From Erigeron canadensis (lineage: Eukaryota; Streptophyta; Magnoliopsida; Asterales; Asteraceae), in the NCBI RefSeq assembly GCF_010389155.1, contig NC_057762.1:9597513-9661512 (forward strand): a stretch of 64,000 nt of DNA. Direction: 5' to 3'. Shown one piece after another: positions 33,263 to 44,395 of this stretch. Both the position numbers and the translations under genes were made by a program. How positions within the stretch are numbered: position 1 is the first letter of the stretch; every line of letters starts with the position of its first letter. Under the pieces are notes generated by a model. The model saw nothing but the letters and a program-made list of their open reading frames with translations. It was not told where the DNA came from and searched no databases.

Positions 33263-35920
33263 TCACTTGTTGATGGCATAAAAACCAATTTCGAACACCT
33301 CCGCATTCTCTTCATCTTCTTCATGATAATGCTTCAAGCGTTGTCCATTTACAATAAAGCTCTCATCATTGCCATACAACTCCACATATCCGGACGAATA
33401 ACTTCTTTTCACCACATACGGTCCAATCCATCTCGACTTGAGCTTCGGTGCTTTGATTTTGTACTTTGATTGAAACAAAAGTACCTTGTCACCGGCTTTA
33501 AATTCCTTCCTCTTGATCTTCTTATCATGCCAAGCTTTTGTACGCTCTTTGTATAACATGGAGTTGTCATAAGCTTGCAACCTCATTTCATCCAACTCGT
33601 GCAACTGCAAAAACCTTTTCTCACCAGCCAAGATTAGATCCATATTACAATTTTGCAAAGCCCAATAGGCTTTGTGTTCAATCTCAATCGGGAGATGACA
33701 AGTTTTTCCATAAAGAAGCTTATACGGAGTAGTACCAATTGGAGTCTTGTAGGCGGTTCGAAACGCCCACAAGGCATCATCAAGCCTCTTGGCCCAAATT
33801 TTTGGGTTATCTTGCACGGACTTTTCAAGGATCCTTTTCAAAGCCCTGTTCGTGTTTTCCACTTGGCCGCTTGTTTGAGGGTGATAAGAGGTGGAGAACC
33901 TATGGGTGACCCCATACCTCTTTAAAACCTTAGCAAGCTGGTGATTCGCGAAATGGGACCCGCGATCACTAATTAAGGCCTTTGGTACACCAAAACGACT
34001 AAACAACTTTTTCAAGAATTCAATTACAACTTTAGCATCATTAGTCGGGAGGGCTTTAGCCTCGGCCCACTTGGACACATAATCAACGGCTACCAAAATA
34101 TAAAGAAACTTATGTGACGGAGGAAAAGGACCCATAAAGTCAATCCCCCATACATCAAAAACCTCACATACCTGTATCATTTGTTGAGGCATTTCATCTT
34201 TCTTAGTGATATTACCTTGACGTTGACATGCATCACAAACTTCCACCAACGTTTTTGCTTCCCTGAAAATGGTGGGCCAATAGAACCCTACATCATATAC
34301 CTTCTTACCCGTCACAGATGGCCCGTAGTGACCACTGGTAGGACCATGGTGGCATGCATCCAAAATCACACGGGTTTCAGCACCGACAACACATCTCCTG
34401 ATCATCCCATTTGCATACATTCTAAACAAATACGGTTCCTCCCAAAAATAATGCTTAATCTCAGAAAAGAATTTCTTCTTTTGTTGAGATGTCATTTCTT
34501 CGGGAAGAATGTTAGCACAAAGATAATTAGCAATGTCTGCAAACCATGGTTCTTCTTCTCCTTGCACCTGCATCAAATCCTCATCAGGAAAATAATCATT
34601 AATCTCATGCTCTTGCAACTCCTCAAGGCGAGGGTTTTCGAGCCTACTCAAATGGTCCGCCGCCACATTTTCCGCCCCCTTTTTATCCTTGATCTCAATG
34701 TCGAATTCTTGCAAAAGCAAAACCCAACGAATGAGACGGGGTTTGGCATCTTGTTTGGAAAACAAGTACCTCAATGCGGAATGGTCGGTGTAAACAATAG
34801 TCTTATTCAAAACCAAGTAGGGACGAAATTTGTCAAAAGCATACACAACGGCCAACAATTCTTTCTCGGTCATGGTGTAATTTTGTTGGGCCGGATTCAA
34901 AGTCTTGCTAGCATAAGAAATGGGACGGAAATGTTTATCCTCCCTTTGGCCTAAAACGGCCCCTAAGGCAAAATCACTAGCATCACACATTAACTCAAAA
35001 GGTAATGACCAATCGGGTGAAATCATAATTGGTGCATTAATCAACTCCTTCTTTAACAAGTTAAATGCGTTAAGACAATCATCATCAAACACAAAAGGGA
35101 CATCTTTTTCCAACAACTTGGTCATTGGCCGGGTTATTTTTGAGAAATCTTTTATGAACCTACGATAAAAACCGGCATGACCCAAAAAGCTTCTAATTGA
35201 CTTGACATTAGTGGGTGGAGGTAGCTTGGCGATAACATCAATTTTTGCTTTATCAACCTCTAGACCTACTTTAGAAACCTTATGTCCCAACACAATCCCC
35301 TCCTTTACCATAAAATGGCATTTCTCCCAATTTAATACCAAATGTGCCTTTTCACATCTTTCAAGCATTTTGTCAAGACTCTCTAGACAACTCTCAAACG
35401 AACTACCAAAAACAGAAAAATCATCCATGAAAACTTCCATGGAGGTTTCGATCATGTCTTGAAAAATGGCAATCATACATCTTTGAAAAGTTCCGGGAGC
35501 ATTGCAAAGACCGAATGGCATCCTCCTATAAGCGTACGTGCCATAGGGACAAGTAAACGTGGTCTTTTCTTGGTCCTTGGGGTCAATGGGTATTTGGAAG
35601 TACCCGGAGAACCCATCCAAAAAGCAAAAATACTCGTTTCCGGCTAACCGTTCGAGCATTTGATCAATAAAGGGTAAAGGAAAGTGATCTTTGCGGGTTG
35701 CATCATTCAATTTCCGATAATCAATGCATACCCTCCACCCCGTGACAGTTCTAGTAGGAATCAATTCGTTCTTTTCATTCAAAACTACGGTCATCCCACC
35801 CTTTTTTGGCACACAATGCACCGGACTTACCCATGAACTATCCGAAATGGGGAATATGATTCCCGCATCAAGTAATTTTATTATCTCCTTTTTTACCACA
35901 TCTTTCATGTTCCGGTTCAA
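33263..35920 (-). CDS. pol: Athila pol: RT, RNase H, integrase
   Basis: An 885-residue open frame. [22 protein letters not shown], then [19 protein letters not shown], and the active site [10 protein letters not shown], the FMDD form usual in Athila. RNase H: Asp in [13 protein letters not shown], Glu in MTEKELLAV, Asp in [10 protein letters not shown], and ADHLSR. Integrase: zinc module with [11 protein letters not shown] and CDACQRQG; core Asp in GIDFMGPF, Asp in ISDRGSHF, Glu in [11 protein letters not shown]; a C-terminal block with [12 protein letters not shown]. All catalytic residues are present. The expected start of the RT region is missing: at 35920-35930 the frame changes from the protease side (GISPEF) to [10 protein letters not shown], with roughly 20 residues lost. 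No independent ATG is expected, since pol is made as a gag-pol fusion. Confidence 0.92.
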   Translation of the reverse strand: MNRNMKDVVKKEIIKLLDAGIIFPISDSSWVSPVHCVPKKGGMTVVLNEKNELIPTRTVTGWRVCIDYRKLNDATRKDHFPLPFIDQMLERLAGNEYFCFLDGFSGYFQIPIDPKDQEKTTFTCPYGTYAYRRMPFGLCNAPGTFQRCMIAIFQDMIETSMEVFMDDFSVFGSSFESCLESLDKMLERCEKAHLVLNWEKCHFMVKEGIVLGHKVSKVGLEVDKAKIDVIAKLPPPTNVKSIRSFLGHAGFYRRFIKDFSKITRPMTKLLEKDVPFVFDDDCLNAFNLLKKELINAPIMISPDWSLPFELMCDASDFALGAVLGQREDKHFRPISYASKTLNPAQQNYTMTEKELLAVVYAFDKFRPYLVLNKTIVYTDHSALRYLFSKQDAKPRLIRWVLLLQEFDIEIKDKKGAENVAADHLSRLENPRLEELQEHEINDYFPDEDLMQVQGEEEPWFADIANYLCANILPEEMTSQQKKKFFSEIKHYFWEEPYLFRMYANGMIRRCVVGAETRVILDACHHGPTSGHYGPSVTGKKVYDVGFYWPTIFREAKTLVEVCDACQRQGNITKKDEMPQQMIQVCEVFDVWGIDFMGPFPPSHKFLYILVAVDYVSKWAEAKALPTNDAKVVIEFLKKLFSRFGVPKALISDRGSHFANHQLAKVLKRYGVTHRFSTSYHPQTSGQVENTNRALKRILEKSVQDNPKIWAKRLDDALWAFRTAYKTPIGTTPYKLLYGKTCHLPIEIEHKAYWALQNCNMDLILAGEKRFLQLHELDEMRLQAYDNSMLYKERTKAWHDKKIKRKEFKAGDKVLLFQSKYKIKAPKLKSRWIGPYVVKRSYSSGYVELYGNDESFIVNGQRLKHYHEEDEENAEVFEIGFYAINK

Positions 35921-35921
35921 T

Positions 35922-38900
35922 CTAAAATTCTGGACTTATACCCGGGATATCGAAAATTTTCCATGCAAAAGCCTTTTTATGGGCCTTTAGGACGGTCATA
36001 AGTCTAGACTTTTCATCCTCCAAAAGTGAAGAGGAAATGACAACTGGCAAGAAAGACGTACCTTCGAGATAAGCATACTCTAAATGGTCCGGAAGTGGTT
36101 TGAGTTCCAAATCGGTAGGAGGATTCTCCACCGAAGTTAGCACTCGTCTTCTATCATTAACGGTGATCTCTTCAAAAGTGTCATCTTCCGGTGGCGTTTC
36201 ATCAACACTCGACGCCATGATCTCTTGCACCATTTCACCAACCATTTCTTGTTCTTCTTCACTACAAGCTAGAAATGCTTCATCTCCCTCCATATCCAGA
36301 AAGTCCATGAGCTCCTTTTCCAAAACATCTTCTTCCTCGACTACATCGATCCTGAAACAAGATTAATCACATGAGTAAGGATGCTTAAGAGCCCTATCAA
36401 TATTAAAAACAACCCGGTCATCGCCAACCCCTAAGGAAATCTCCTTAGCTTTAACACGGATGATAGCATCCGCGGTCATGAGGAACGGTCGACCAAGAAT
36501 TAGAGGGACATTAATATCTGCCTCCATTTCAAGAACAACGAAATCTACTAGGAATATCATATGACCTACCCTAATTTGCAAATTTTCCGCTATCCCCATG
36601 GGATATTGGAATGAACGATCCGCTAGCCTAATGCTCATGCGGGTAGGGGTCAAATCACCTAAAGACAATCTTTTGTACACAGAATAAGGCATTAGATTTA
36701 TGCTAGCCCTTAAATCGGCTAATGCCTTATACAAGACAGCACCAAAAGCACAAGAGATAAGAAAACTCCCTGGGTCTTCAAGCTTAGGAGGAATCTCATT
36801 CTTGATGATAGCTGACACCTCGGCACTCAGTACAGTTGTCTGTGTCTCTTCTAACTTCTTCCTGTCCGAAACAAGATCTTTGAGAAACTTTGCGTAATTT
36901 GGCATACCTGCAAGAAGATCAACTAAAGGAACAGTTATGTTAACATTTTGAATTAAATCAACAAACTTTTTAAAATTTTCCTTTATCTTCGCTTTCCTCA
37001 ATCATTGAGGAAAAGGTATCTTTGGCTGATACGGTTTAACTGGTGGTTTCTCAACAGGAGTCTTCTCAGCAGTCTTGGATGGAACGACCGGTGTCTTCAC
37101 GGCGGGTTCCGGTTCTATCTCAATCTCATCATCAACGGTTCCATCGGTATCAACCTGCACAAGAGGAGTAACATCATTAGGCCATGGGTTTGCAGAATTG
37201 TAAATGTTACCTGCTCTTGTTGTGATTGCGTTGACTTGCTCGTTTCGAGCGTTCGGGTGGCTATACTTGGCTCCTGATCCTTGGCTATTTTGCTGAGGCT
37301 TAGGATTCTGCTGGGTATTGCTCGGTAATGTACCGGGCTGCCTATTTGATGTTCCTAGCCTTTCAAGCTTAGCCTCGATATCCTGAAACGTTGCTTGAGT
37401 ACTCTTCAAACTTTGCTCAAGCTTATTTGCCAATCCATCCAACCTAGTAGTCATAGCATCCCATTGAGAGGCCATCTTCTCACTGGTAGCTTTCTGAGCG
37501 CCTACCAAATCCTTCATGATGTCTCTCAATTCCGAATTCGCATTTTGCTGACTGTTGAACCTGCTAAACCTGCTTCCACTAAAACCAGAATTATTAGCAT
37601 TAAAATTAGACGAAGGATAAGAAGTACCTGATGACCGATTTTGATAACCGGTACCCTGACTGAAGTTCCCTTGCTGATTCTAGACATAGTTAACTTCCTG
37701 AGCTGGCTTATCCGGACAATCTTCTGAATAATGCATGTCCCCACAGTAGTCACAACCATCAGCAATCACCTTAACATCCCTTTCAATGCTTTTGAATCTC
37801 ACATCTTGGTTGTCAAACCTCTCGTTCATCTGCTTTGTGAGGGCTTTGACTTCAGCAACCAAGCTTGATTCTTCACTACTCTCCAACTTCGCTACAGTCT
37901 TTCCACTCGTTCTCTTACTTACAACCTCATCGCGATCAGAGAACTCCTTGGCCATATCATCCAAGATTTTGTATCCTTCAGTCGGGGTGACATTATTCAA
38001 ACTACCTCCAAATGCCCCGGCTAATTCCCTTCTAGTTCTCTTTAGCAACCCATCATAGAAGATCTCAACCACTACTTCCGTGTTCAGATTGTTTCCTGGG
38101 CAATTCCTGATCATCTCCTTATATCGTTTCCAGGCATCTACTACATCTTCCCCCGGATCTTGAGTGAATGATCGGATCTTATTCTCCAACTGTCTCTGAA
38201 TCCTTATAGAGTAGAACTCATCAATGAACCCAACACGAAGCTCATCCCAAGTTGTATACAGATCATCTGGCTGCTCCTTTAATCATGCTTTAGCTCCTCC
38301 ACATAAAGTGAGTGAAAAAAGCTCAAGCTTCACATTGTCATCTTGGTTCGCGCCATAGTGATAGAACCTACAAATCTTCTCGAACCTTTCCAAATGCCCA
38401 TATGGATCATTATTCGTCACCCCATCGAACTTCTCCTCCTCCACACTTTTCAAATGACTTCCTTTAAGAGAAAAGTTTACTCCGGTGGTTGGAAGGCGAA
38501 TAGGAGTGCCCCTATTAGTAGGGATATTTCTCCTACGGTCACCGTAAAGACGGTTATCGGGGTTTACTGGCTCTCTATCACCCATTCTCCTGGCTCTAAC
38601 TGTTTGAGTTGCCTGAAGATTTTCTCTAGGAATCTCAGTTAAATCCTGTTGATCGGTTTTATCCCGATTATCTTCTTCCCCTGAACTATCACCAGTTTTG
38701 AACAACCCACTACCTTCGGAGAATTTAGGACTTGAGCGCACCTCGGACGTTGAACCTCTTTTTCAGTAATATTGATCCAAGTCTACGTCCGGGTGGTCAC
38801 GGTTTTCGGTGTTAGAGTCTATGTTTCCGGTGTTTGAGGGCTTCGTATTGTTTGATCTAAGTAAGCGTCGTCTGGCTTTCCCTGGATTAGATTGAGGACT

Positions 38901-38933
38901 AAGCAAAGGTCTACCAAAGGCTCTTGTGTTCAT
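35922..38933 (-). pseudogene. gag-pro: Athila gag-protease (five stops)
   Basis: The ATG at 38933 (MNTRAFGRPLLSPQSNP) lies ~170 bp after the primer site. One frame continues to 35922 but meets TGA 38765, TGA 38285, TAG 37682, TGA 37004 and TAA 36365. Gag: VEEEKFDGVTNNDPYGHL and LENKIRSFTQDPGEDVVDAW. The zinc knuckle is CDYCGDMHYSEDC (CX2CX3HX4C). A Pro/Gln-rich linker (37060-37330) precedes the protease, whose active site reads ADLRASINLMP; the usual DLGAS has Gly changed to Arg by one G-to-A step. ILGRPFLMT closes the protease. Downstream is an acidic linker. Confidence 0.9.
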
Positions 38934-39104
38934 CAACTACAAAGCACCTGCACAAGCACCACAAGAAATACCGTTAACCGCACCAGAAACTAACAAGAAT
39001 AAAACTAAAACGAAAATAGAATCTATCTATTAAAACAAATAACTTCCTCACAATTGAATGCAAGGAAGGATCGAATCACAAAATTAACAATTACTTAATT
39101 CAAG

Positions 39105-39122
39105 TCCCCGGCAGCGGCGCCA
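39105..39122 (-). other. Primer binding site, Asp tRNA
   Basis: The minus strand reads TGGCGCCGCTGCCGGGGA, six bases inside the 5' LTR. It is complementary to the 3' end of plant Asp tRNA and typical of Athila/Calypso elements. Confidence 0.88.
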
Positions 39123-39128
39123 AAAACT

Positions 39129-39501
39129 TGATGTGTATTTTCTAGTCTTAAATTTATGAACACGAAATACCTAGCTACTGACTACTATGTAACGGCCGTT
39201 AGTTCTCTAACTGCCAGTTACAGGAGAAACCACAAACCACCTATGTAACGGCCGTTACTGGGCTAACGGCAGTTACAACTTCCAGATTTCGTTTTCTTCA
39301 TCTTTCGCTTGATTTCACCCGAATCTTTCTCCCATTTCTTCCTTAACTCATCAAATCGACCAATTCATTCGTCTAATCAATTTCCAACCTGAAAACACTC
39401 AACACACCTTCAAAGCATCGAAAGTTGGATATAAAACAATCAAAATGACGAATAATTGGTTCTAAAGTCACGTGGGAAATGGTATAAAATATGACACATC
39501 A
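39129..39501 (-). repeat. Athila 5' LTR, internally deleted (373 bp)
   Basis: Both ends are intact (TGATGTGT, ACACATCA), but ~1.1 kb present in the other LTR is missing. The junction joins ACTACTA to TGTAACGGCCGTTAG and falls within a palindrome unit. Four of the eight palindrome-type sites remain. Confidence 0.93.
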
Positions 39502-39680
39502 ATCATTGCTTATTAGTTTTAAATTTGAGTAATAGTTTGACTAGTGGGGGTCTCGAGTTGATGTTCTTCTCTACGACTGTACTTATTGACTATGATTTCA
39601 GTTTAAAACAAAATGAGTATTATCCCGGCCGGACTTATTGAATACTCATAGATAAAGGATCGCTTGGTCAAGTGGGATAA

Positions 39681-40121
39681 TGTTGGAACCACGTTAAATG
39701 TGATCGTCACTGATCGTTTATCATTCGTGATATGATAATTGACGATACTGAAATCCCTATGTCTAGTAAATATACGATGGACGTATTTACTCTTAAAGGC
39801 ATACTATAGGGCTTCCCATTAGATGATTGAAAGTTCAGGGATTAATGTAGCACACAATAAACACCGGGGTTAAAATGGTAAGTTCTCTTATTATAAATAG
39901 AGACTCATGGGTTATATTTTAACTTTCTAATCTTTCACATAGTCTTGTGTGTGTGCTCTCCCAAATTCTAATCTCCATCTAAGAACAATCATCTTGTTTT
40001 GGGAACCCGACATCAATGGCAAACATTATTGCACTTACAAGGTCCTCTAGATCGTCAGGCACACATTATTATTATCATATTTTAATTATATTTACAATAC
40101 GAATCATAATTATTTCCAACA
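39681..40121 (+). repeat. Copia 2 3' LTR
   Basis: It is preceded by the polypurine tract AAGTGGGATAA (39670-39680). The TATA box is at 39892-39899. About a dozen and a half substitutions separate it from the 5' LTR by eye. The ORF at 40016-40198 starts in the LTR end and is not a gene. Confidence 0.93.
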
Positions 40122-40341
40122 TATATAAGATGCTTGCAATGACATACATAGAAGAATTCTTTAGTACCACGGTGACCTTTCTGCTAAACCATTCGTAACT
40201 GAATCATGTAGAGTACATTATATCATATTACATGATATGGTTGTAGAGGATAATGGATACGCATTAGGATTCCCACAACCATATCTTCATCAACCAACTA
40301 ATATTTCACGACACACATTAATAGAGATAGGTATGAACTTA

Positions 40342-41109
40342 GAGCACTCCCAATGGTCGTGGTGAATATACCCCAATACACCGTCACATCAGCAAAATCT
40401 CATTCCAAAACATTTCCTCAATTCACACCTAATACCGGCCTAATACATTCCGATACACTCTATCATATTTATCTTCACACTTACAACTAATATTTATTTT
40501 CTACACTCTAAATAATAATAATAAATAAATAAATAAATTTTAAATAGTTTTGCAATACATATGAAACTATAGGGTTCAAAATTGTAATATATATAAAACT
40601 ATAAGGTTCAAAATAAAATATAATAATAAATGGGGATAACTAATATGATTCCGGAAGCACCTAACTTAGGTGCTTCCAAAGCAAAATGGTAAAATAAATT
40701 CATATTTCTGGTCCTCCAGCTTTTATGAAAAGACACATGCAACCCTCATTTTGCTTTGGAAGCACCTAAGTTAGGCGCTTCCGGAAGCATATTGGTTATT
40801 CCCTAAATTATAAATATATAGAAATATACATGGGTCTTCAATTTGTCGACTCCCACCGGTGTGCTGCCAGAAAACGCACACGTACACGTACACGCACACA
40901 CATACACAAAACACACACTCAAACACACATACACATAAACATGTATATATACAAATCGATTTAGAAAAAGAAAAACCACACCAAAGCTCCGTGGTAGCCA
41001 CCACACTTCTCTCGAATACAAAACCAATACACTCGAATACAAATGATGTGGAACATATTAAAAGTGAAATACGGAGCAATACGCCCCCATTGGGGCCTTG
41101 GGGGTGCTC
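40342..41109. mobile_element. MITE-like DNA element (768 bp)
   Basis: Imperfect inverted termini GAGCACTCCCAATGG on the left and the complement of GAGCACCCCCAAGGCCCCAA on the right extend ~35 bp. They are bounded by TTA and TAA trinucleotides, as expected of PIF/Harbinger-type TWA targets but not an exact direct repeat. There is no transposase. It holds a smaller foldback (40631-40803) and a CA-rich low-complexity stretch (40873-40945). Confidence 0.65.
40631..40803. mobile_element. Nested foldback element (~173 bp)
   Basis: Two ~57-bp arms (40631-40688 and 40747-40803) are inverted copies sharing TTCCGGAAGCACCTAA and TTTGCTTTGGAAGCACC. Each arm also contains its own palindrome, GAAGCACCTAACTTAGGTGC. 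The loop is ~58 bp. A single strand could fold as a three-stem cruciform. Confidence 0.8.
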
Positions 41110-41641
41110 TAATATACTAAAGTCTAAAATTAATATATGTTGTCTAACATGCAGAACATATACTCCACAAATAATAAAATTAGTGAATCTACAAAAGATT
41201 CCCATGGCCCCACAAATAATAGATTTAGCCGGTGATCTCAATAGCCTATACACAATATCCGACTCAAGTTCACCTGTACACAATTACGGTTTCACCTACT
41301 ACGTGGCTATTATGATTTATGACCTTTCCCTTAACCAGCCTTTAATATTGGTCTTCGGGGAGAAACAAGCGGTACAACTGATCAAGGTCAAAGATCCATT
41401 GGCTCAGATATAGACAATCCAAAAATCATTGCAATATCTTGCAATACGTATCATGATTTTTGTAAAGAATAGAACCGTCACCTTTTTAAATGTCACTATG
41501 ATACTATTGCAATGTTAGAGTCTACTAAACATGTATAAACTCATTTATAAAAATGACAAAATAATAGCTTGTAATCATAGTTAAACAAGCTAGGGTTAGG
41601 CATCAAGGCTATGATGGACGACTGGCCAAACCAATAGTCTG
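41110..41641. other. Unassigned 530 bp
   Basis: An ORF on the plus strand runs through 41200-41413 (for example MAPQIIDLAGDLNSLY) but it starts within the MITE and I do not recognise it. No other feature is visible. Confidence 0.4.
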
Positions 41642-42084
41642 TGTGACACCCCGTTGTAGCGGAAATATAGGGTTAACAAATAATTGCGTACTAACCATAG
41701 ACTAATAGAAATTACATCCATTTAATACCAAATACAAGTCTAATACAAGTACAATCGTTCAAATGTGGACCCCAGAATACGGATACAAGTCATCCATATA
41801 TGGAAATGGGCCCACTTAATACAAGATAAATATTTGGACCGTCTAGTACAATTAGAACTAAGAACATAATAGTCCTCCAATGTCTGACGCTAAATATACG
41901 TCCAAAGCAAAAGAATGGCCCTATAATGTCAAGATGATCCAAGACTTACTGTTGGTTACCTGAAAAGTATGAAATTTAAGAGGATCAACTATTGAAATAG
42001 TTGGCGAGTTTACAGTGTGTTTGACGAAAAGATTAGTCATCATTGTGAGCACACAATGATATGTAGTTATAAAAGACAAGACTA

Positions 42085-42210
42085 TACCGACCGAAGTCCA
42101 ACAAGGATATAATGATTGTACATACTGAGGTCTGACAAAGATATAATGACTGTACAGAATGAAGTCCGACAAATGTATAATGACTGTACAGACCGAAGTC
42201 CGACAATAAG
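42085..42210. repeat. 34-bp tandem array
   Basis: Units based on GAAGTCCGACAAAGATATAA and TGACTGTACAGA begin near 42085, 42119, 42153 and 42187. The small ORFs here are translations of the repeat. Confidence 0.92.
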
Positions 42211-43019
42211 ACCAATATGCCTCGTACAGGATTTCCCGTTTACAACGGGGTACGGACCAGAACCAAGACAGTCAGATGCAAAAACTGACAAGACTACCAT
42301 TAAAATCTCATAATGGTAAAACTACATAAGGGGGATCATTTTAGTTCGTCAAACACAAAGAACAATTTAGTCTGCCGATAACATGACAAGTCAAGACAAA
42401 TAGATCAATTTTCATAAAATATGTATACACATTTTCAGACAGGCGTTACATGGCAATTATAAGACAAATGATTTCATTTACCAAATTCTCATGGCATAGA
42501 CAAAGACAAATCATTTATAAAGTGGTCGTGTATACATTACATGCTTTTCAGGCCCAAAGTAAAGGAAAAAGGGCGCCATAAACTCACCTTAGCGATCAAA
42601 GAGCTAAAAGTATGAGCAGTCTGAGAAAATGAGCAGTCTAGTCTCCACATCTATCCAAAACCTAGGATATGAGTACCAATGGCGAGGATCAAATCTCACG
42701 ACGACAAGTATCCTACGTACAACTACTTAGCTATAGACCCTAGAATGCCATGACCAAGAATGTGATTTAATGTTCAATATATATTTGACTCAAGTTACTA
42801 ACGTCATTGACATTGTCATTACCAAGTGTCCATAATATACACCTTACTAGTTAGTCTATATCATAACTCAAGTTCATCTTTTGTCACTAAATTTGGATGG
42901 AAAATCAAAGTGTTTAAATGTGTGTTTTAACAAGTTTGATACTCTTTTTATGATGATATAAGACTAGTAAATAAGTTTTGGATCATTAGAAGTCGACGGC
43001 TAACCAAACAAAAAAGTTA

Positions 43020-43155
43020 CAAAAACTCCAGGAGGAGGACGACCTTTGCTGATGAGGACGGCTCTTGTCAAAGGCCGTGCTCCCAACAAGGGCCGTGCTC
43101 TGAAAAAGGACGGCCTCTGTAAAAGGTCGTGCTTTGACACAAACGCCGTGCTCTT
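43020..43155. repeat. GGCCGTGCTC dispersed cluster
   Basis: GGACGGC or GGCCGTGCTC variants recur six or seven times at ~20-bp spacing (AAAGGCCGTGCTC, AAGGGCCGTGCTCT, AAGGTCGTGCTTT, AACGCCGTGCTCT). It is a GC-rich island in an AT-rich LTR. Confidence 0.85.
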
Positions 43156-44395
43156 GCTATTCGTGAAAACGGGTTTTAAGTGCGGTGTTTGACCATTTGT
43201 CGTAACCAAATCATTTTCAATTCAATTCCTTTCATTATAACAAGTATAATTATGGTCAATAGACCTGGGAACAACCCATATCGCTAACCATTTCACCCAT
43301 TTAACCATTTTGATTTTAAGACCCATTTCAAACCAAATTTCCATTTATCATCAAAACCCTAAATTTACATTTAATTTAAAGGCTTCTAATTCCATTAACA
43401 AAACTGAAACAAACCTTTAATTGAATTTAAATCAAATCAAAAGTTTGAAGAAATAAGTCAACTTACCAAAAATTGAAGTTCTTGAAGATATAAGTGAAGA
43501 AAATGAAGAAGATGATGATGATGATACCAAAACCTTAATTATTATTGAAAGATGATTATTTCCTTTGAATTTCTCTTTTGATTTCCTTGTCAAAACTGAA
43601 TTTAGTGTCAAGAGTGTTTTGTGTGTGTGTTTTCTTGTGGGTGTGATCGATCAGACAAAAGGAAGAAAAGGGGGAAAGTGTTTGGTGTCTCTATTCCCTC
43701 CACATAGTCTAAGACCGACCCAAGTGGCTATTTCTGAGATATTTTGTACCCTTTATTCGGTAAAATGCTTACGATAAATACCGTATGACTAAAACTTTAT
43801 AATTTAAAGTTAAGACAAGTCAATAAAATTTAGTCAAAGTAAACTTTAGAAATATTAAGTTTAGACAGTCTATTTACTGTGTTCAATACATAACATTTAA
43901 ATATTTATTTAAAGTTATTTTCAAGACTCGGCATTCGTCTAAATAGCTAATAGTCTACGTCATCAGGATACGTCTAACTGAACTATATCAAATGTTCAAT
44001 TTTCTATTAATTTCCACGTCAAAATCTCTAAACTAAACGAATTATAATAATGATCGAGATTAAGACTAACCCATCGTTAATAAATTACGAATTGTCACAT
44101 TCTGAACAGAGTTTGAATGTTTGGTTGTTTAAAAGCAGTTAATGAATCCATTAAGTCACTGTCACAAGCAATTAATATCATGTCACCGTCTTCGTCTACA
44201 TATTAGAGGCTAAAGCTTCCAAGCTTTAGCCGAAACCTTGCTGCAACCAACTCCTCCAACTTTACCAATCCATCAGATCGAAAGGTTGAATGCAAATTTC
44301 AAAGTATTTTCTCTGTATGTAGCCTTAATCATCAAATTTTCTACCGAGTTGGCTGCTATATTCTCGATATATTTCTCTCTGATGGTTGTGTCAGA

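Larger units (their letters stand above)
26864..39501 (-). mobile_element. Athila-lineage Ty3/Gypsy element (12.6 kb)
   Basis: LTR ends TGATGTGT and ACACATCA are exact inverted repeats. The primer site matches Asp tRNA and the polypurine tract is AAGTGTGGGGGGATT. Reading right to left: short LTR, primer site, gag-protease, RT-RNase H-integrase, palindrome cluster, leader and intron, env-like ORF, 3' region, long LTR. The Asp primer, FMDD-type RT and an Athila ORF-like 3' gene place it in the Athila lineage. It sits inside Copia 2. Flanking 5-mers (TAACT and ATCAT) do not match, so no target duplication is evident. Confidence 0.93.
20490..40121 (+). mobile_element. Old Copia retrotransposon 2, host of nested insertions
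   Basis: LTRs of 442 bp (20490-20931) and 441 bp (39681-40121) start TGTTRGAACCACGTTAAATG and end TTATTTCCAACA. Internal DNA holds gag, integrase, RT and RNase H remnants in the usual Copia order. It is interrupted by a SINE (25677-25859) and by an Athila element (26864-39501). Without the nested DNA it is about 6.8 kb. TAAGA precedes the left LTR and recurs four bases after the right LTR, a possible shifted target duplication. Coding regions are riddled with stops. Confidence 0.9.
41642..44099 (-). mobile_element. Solo LTR 3 (probable Ty3/Gypsy), 2.5 kb
   Basis: It begins TGTGACACCCCG and ends AATTGTCACA, with near-matching flanks GTCTG and TTCTG. It shares the ACACCCCG...GCGGAAA end with solo LTR 2 in the opposite orientation, so it reads on the minus strand. 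A leader-like stretch (43760-43470 on the minus strand) ends in a donor-like TTTTTG|GTAAGTTG. It has a 34-bp tandem array at 42085-42210 and a GGCCGTGCTC cluster at 43020-43155. There is no gag or pol. Confidence 0.75.

Noticed and set aside
40859..41413. 184-codon ORF starting in the CA-rich stretch
   Set aside because: The first half is simple-sequence translation in a MITE; the rest is unrecognised.
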